From Pseudoxanthomonas wuyuanensis (GTDB lineage Bacteria > Pseudomonadota > Gammaproteobacteria > Xanthomonadales > Xanthomonadaceae): a DNA stretch of 64,000 nucleotides. Within the stretch, counting starts at the first letter, position 1. The number at the start of each line of letters is the position of its first letter. The stretch covers positions 193,737 to 257,736 of the forward strand of contig NZ_OCND01000003.1 in the NCBI RefSeq assembly GCF_900215535.1. The letters run 5' to 3'. The notes beneath the pieces were generated by a model. It had not been told where the DNA came from, did not search any database, and was given only the letters and a program-made list of their open reading frames with translations. The position numbers and the translations under genes are program-made. Below are positions 62,139 to 64,000 of this stretch, piece by piece.

Positions 62139-63425
62139 ATGCAGCGGCTTCGGCCGCTGCTGCTCGCCGTCGCGTTGGCGCTGGCTGTGCCGCGGGCCAA
62201 TGCGGTTGCCGCGGAAGGGGCGGCTGCGGCTTCTCCCGCGCAGGCAGGCGTTTCCGCACAGCGCCTGCAACGGCTGGACGAGTTCCTGCGCAAAGCGACG
62301 GACCAGGATGGCTACCTGGGCGGGGTCAGCCTGGTCATGCGCGATGGCCGGTTGGCCGGGCTCCGCGCCTACGGCCATCGCGATCTCGCGCGTAGCCAGC
62401 CGATGCGGGTGGATACCATTTTCCGTCTCTATTCGATGACCAAGCCGATCACCTCGGTGGCGGTGCTGCAACTGATGGAACGCGGCCTGCTGGGCCTGGA
62501 CGATCCGGTTTCGCACTACCTGCCCGAATTCGCCGATATGCAGTTGTTTATTGGCGGAACCGCCGATGCACCGCAGCTGCGGGAAGCAAACTCGCCGATC
62601 ACCATCCGCCAGCTGCTGACCCATACCGGCGGCTTCGCCACCGGCGGCGAGGGCTACGAGCAGCCGACGCGATTGCTGCAGCGGGCCGATCTGCATGGCT
62701 CGGCAACGCTGGAAGAATTTTCGCAACGGTTGGGCCAGGTGCCGTTGGCCGCCGAGCCGGGCAGCCGTTTCAAATACGACGGCACCGGCATCGAGGTGCT
62801 GGCGCGGCTGGTCGAAGTGGTCAGCGGCGAATCGTTCGAGGCCTACCTGCAACGGCATATCCTGCAGCCGCTGGGCATGCGCGATACCGGATTCTCGGTG
62901 CCGCAGCGCGAGCGCCACCGCATCGCCGATATCACGGTGATGGGAGCCGATGGCAGGCTGCGGCTGGACGACGGCCCCAGCGCACGCGAACCCGGCGCCA
63001 GGCTCAATCCCTACCCAAGCGGCGCCGGCGGGTTGTACTCGACCGCCAGCGACTACGCGCGTTTCTGCCAGATGCTGCTGGACGGCGGCAGGCGGGAAGA
63101 CACCCGGCTGTTGTCGCGCAAGACGGTGGAGCTGATGATGATGAATCATCTGACCCAGTTGGACCCGCCGGTCACCGAGTTCAGCGATGCCGAAGGGTTC
63201 GGCCTGGGCGGTTACGTCGTGCTGGATGTGGCCGGCCGAGGCCGGCCGGGTTCGGTCGGCGCGTTCGGCTGGTCCGGCGCGGCATCGACCACGTTCACCA
63301 TCGACCGCCAGGAGAAACTGGTGGCGATCCTGCTGCTGCAGCATCTTCCCGACGACAGCGACCGCGATCTGCCGCGCGTCGGCACCCGTTTCTACACCCT
63401 TGTCTATCAGGCGCTGGAACCATGA
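62139..63425 (+). CDS. Serine hydrolase of the beta-lactamase/class C fold
   Basis: 428 aa with a signal peptide (LLLAVALALAVPRANAVAA). The nucleophile motif SxxK is YSMTKPIT near residue 100, and the Tyr region is FKYDGTG. PLGMRDTGFSV and SGAGGLYSTASDYARFCQML are typical of esterase-type members. These proteins include carboxylesterases and peptidases as well as AmpC; the gene order gives no hint of antibiotic resistance. A TTG frame begins at 62091 overlapping the TBDT stop, but ATG 62139 with GGAAGGG upstream is preferred. The stop overlaps the next start by 4 bases. Confidence 0.87.
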   Translation: MQRLRPLLLAVALALAVPRANAVAAEGAAAASPAQAGVSAQRLQRLDEFLRKATDQDGYLGGVSLVMRDGRLAGLRAYGHRDLARSQPMRVDTIFRLYSMTKPITSVAVLQLMERGLLGLDDPVSHYLPEFADMQLFIGGTADAPQLREANSPITIRQLLTHTGGFATGGEGYEQPTRLLQRADLHGSATLEEFSQRLGQVPLAAEPGSRFKYDGTGIEVLARLVEVVSGESFEAYLQRHILQPLGMRDTGFSVPQRERHRIADITVMGADGRLRLDDGPSAREPGARLNPYPSGAGGLYSTASDYARFCQMLLDGGRREDTRLLSRKTVELMMMNHLTQLDPPVTEFSDAEGFGLGGYVVLDVAGRGRPGSVGAFGWSGAASTTFTIDRQEKLVAILLLQHLPDDSDRDLPRVGTRFYTLVYQALEP

Positions 63426-64000
63426 CTGCAGGCGGCGGAAAACACATCCTGGTGGCCGGTTCGGCCAATCTGGATTTCGTCGTCCGCGCCAGCCATGTGC
63501 CGGCGCCGGGCGAAACCGTGCTGGGACGCGATATGGCCACTTTTCCCGGCGGCAAGGGCGCCAACCAGGCGGTGGCCTGCGCCCGCGCAGGCGGCATGCC
63601 GACCCGGATGCTGCTGGCGCTGGGCGAGGATGCCTTCGCCGACCCTGTGGAAAGTTCGTTGCGCGAAGCGGGCGTGGCATTGACCGTGGTCAGGCGCAAT
63701 GATGCGGCTACCGGCACCGCCTTCATCTGCCTGTCCGATGATGCCGACAACGCCATCACCGTGGCGCCAGGGGCCAACGCCAGCCTGCGCGCGGCCGACC
63801 TTCCGCCGCTGGCCAAGGTCAGCCACCTGCTGCTGCAGCTGGAAACGCCGGTGGAGATCGTCTGCACGTATGCGCTGGCCGCACGCGCGGCCGGCGTGCA
63901 GGTGCTGTTGAACGCGGCGCCTGCACGCGAACTGCCGCGGCAGCTGCTGGATGCGGTGGACGTGCTGGTGGTCAACGAGGGCGAACTGGCGACGCTGGCC
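63422..64000 (+). CDS. rbsK: Ribokinase-like PfkB kinase, partial
   Basis: The first 193 residues are present; the window ends inside the gene. The first PfkB signature is FPGGKGANQAVACARAGG near residue 42. The start HILVAGSANLDFVVRASHVPAPGETVLG and VLVVNEGELATLA match ribokinases, which phosphorylate ribose to ribose 5-phosphate. The second PfkB signature with the catalytic Asp would lie beyond the end. The ATG overlaps the stop of the serine hydrolase gene (ATGA), so they are cotranscribed. This suggests the TBDT unit handles a ribose- or nucleoside-containing compound. Confidence 0.85.
   Translation, partial: MTAGGGKHILVAGSANLDFVVRASHVPAPGETVLGRDMATFPGGKGANQAVACARAGGMPTRMLLALGEDAFADPVESSLREAGVALTVVRRNDAATGTAFICLSDDADNAITVAPGANASLRAADLPPLAKVSHLLLQLETPVEIVCTYALAARAAGVQVLLNAAPARELPRQLLDAVDVLVVNEGELATLA

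Noticed and set aside
62139-63425. Reading the beta-lactamase-fold gene as an antibiotic resistance determinant
   Set aside because: The SxxK motif and esterase-like flanks fit many carboxylesterases, and the neighbours are uptake and sugar kinase genes.

Overview
The window is a contiguous piece of a high-GC gammaproteobacterial chromosome. The organism is most likely a member of the Xanthomonadaceae (Xanthomonas, Pseudoxanthomonas, Lysobacter or Stenotrophomonas relatives). This rests on the ilvC-ilvG-ilvM-ilvA-leuA gene order, the many large TonB-dependent receptors (TBDTs), and the short inverted repeats between genes (GGGAATCGGGAA-type, TGTAGGAGCGACG-type and CCCCTCTCC-type). Genus is inference. 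I saw no tRNA or rRNA gene, CRISPR array, transposase or prophage gene.

Region 1 (1-11123) holds branched-chain amino acid biosynthesis. A minus-strand superoperon runs ilvC-ilvG-ilvM-ilvA-leuA-leuC-leuD-leuB, and leuB leaves the window at base 1. It is preceded by a 27-residue leader peptide rich in Ile, Leu and Val codons and a strong terminator. An alternative pairing between leader and terminator gives a complete attenuator. ilvD is divergent.

Region 2 (11279-28750) is mixed. It has a soluble chemoreceptor with a sigma-28-like promoter, a TPP riboswitch with thiC, a DUF4136-type lipoprotein, a candidate antisense-strand small RNA, a membrane-bound winged-helix regulator with a beta-propeller, an AraC-type regulator next to a TBDT, ppa, and a run of small exported or membrane proteins (two EF-hand proteins, a proline-rich lipoprotein, a Tyr/Arg-rich protein) with a HAD-family phosphatase.

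Region 3 (28800-58614) is a pectin/uronate utilisation locus. It encodes extracellular attack (PL1 pectate lyase with accessory domains, a GH43 enzyme, two SGNH esterases, an alpha/beta-hydrolase esterase and a very large LamG-domain protein). It also encodes outer-membrane import (two tandem paralogous TBDTs), inner-membrane import (a TRAP transporter and a sodium:solute symporter fused to a beta-propeller), and catabolism of unsaturated uronates through kduI, kduD and kdgK. The KDPG aldolase is not in the window. A LacI-family regulator sits inside the cluster, and a repeated ACCGGT-centred motif marks its likely targets.

Region 4 (58701-64000) has a LysR-type regulator and a second uptake unit: TBDT, serine hydrolase of the beta-lactamase fold, and the start of a ribokinase-family gene cut by the window end. 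Its substrate is probably a pentose or nucleoside, but this is inference.
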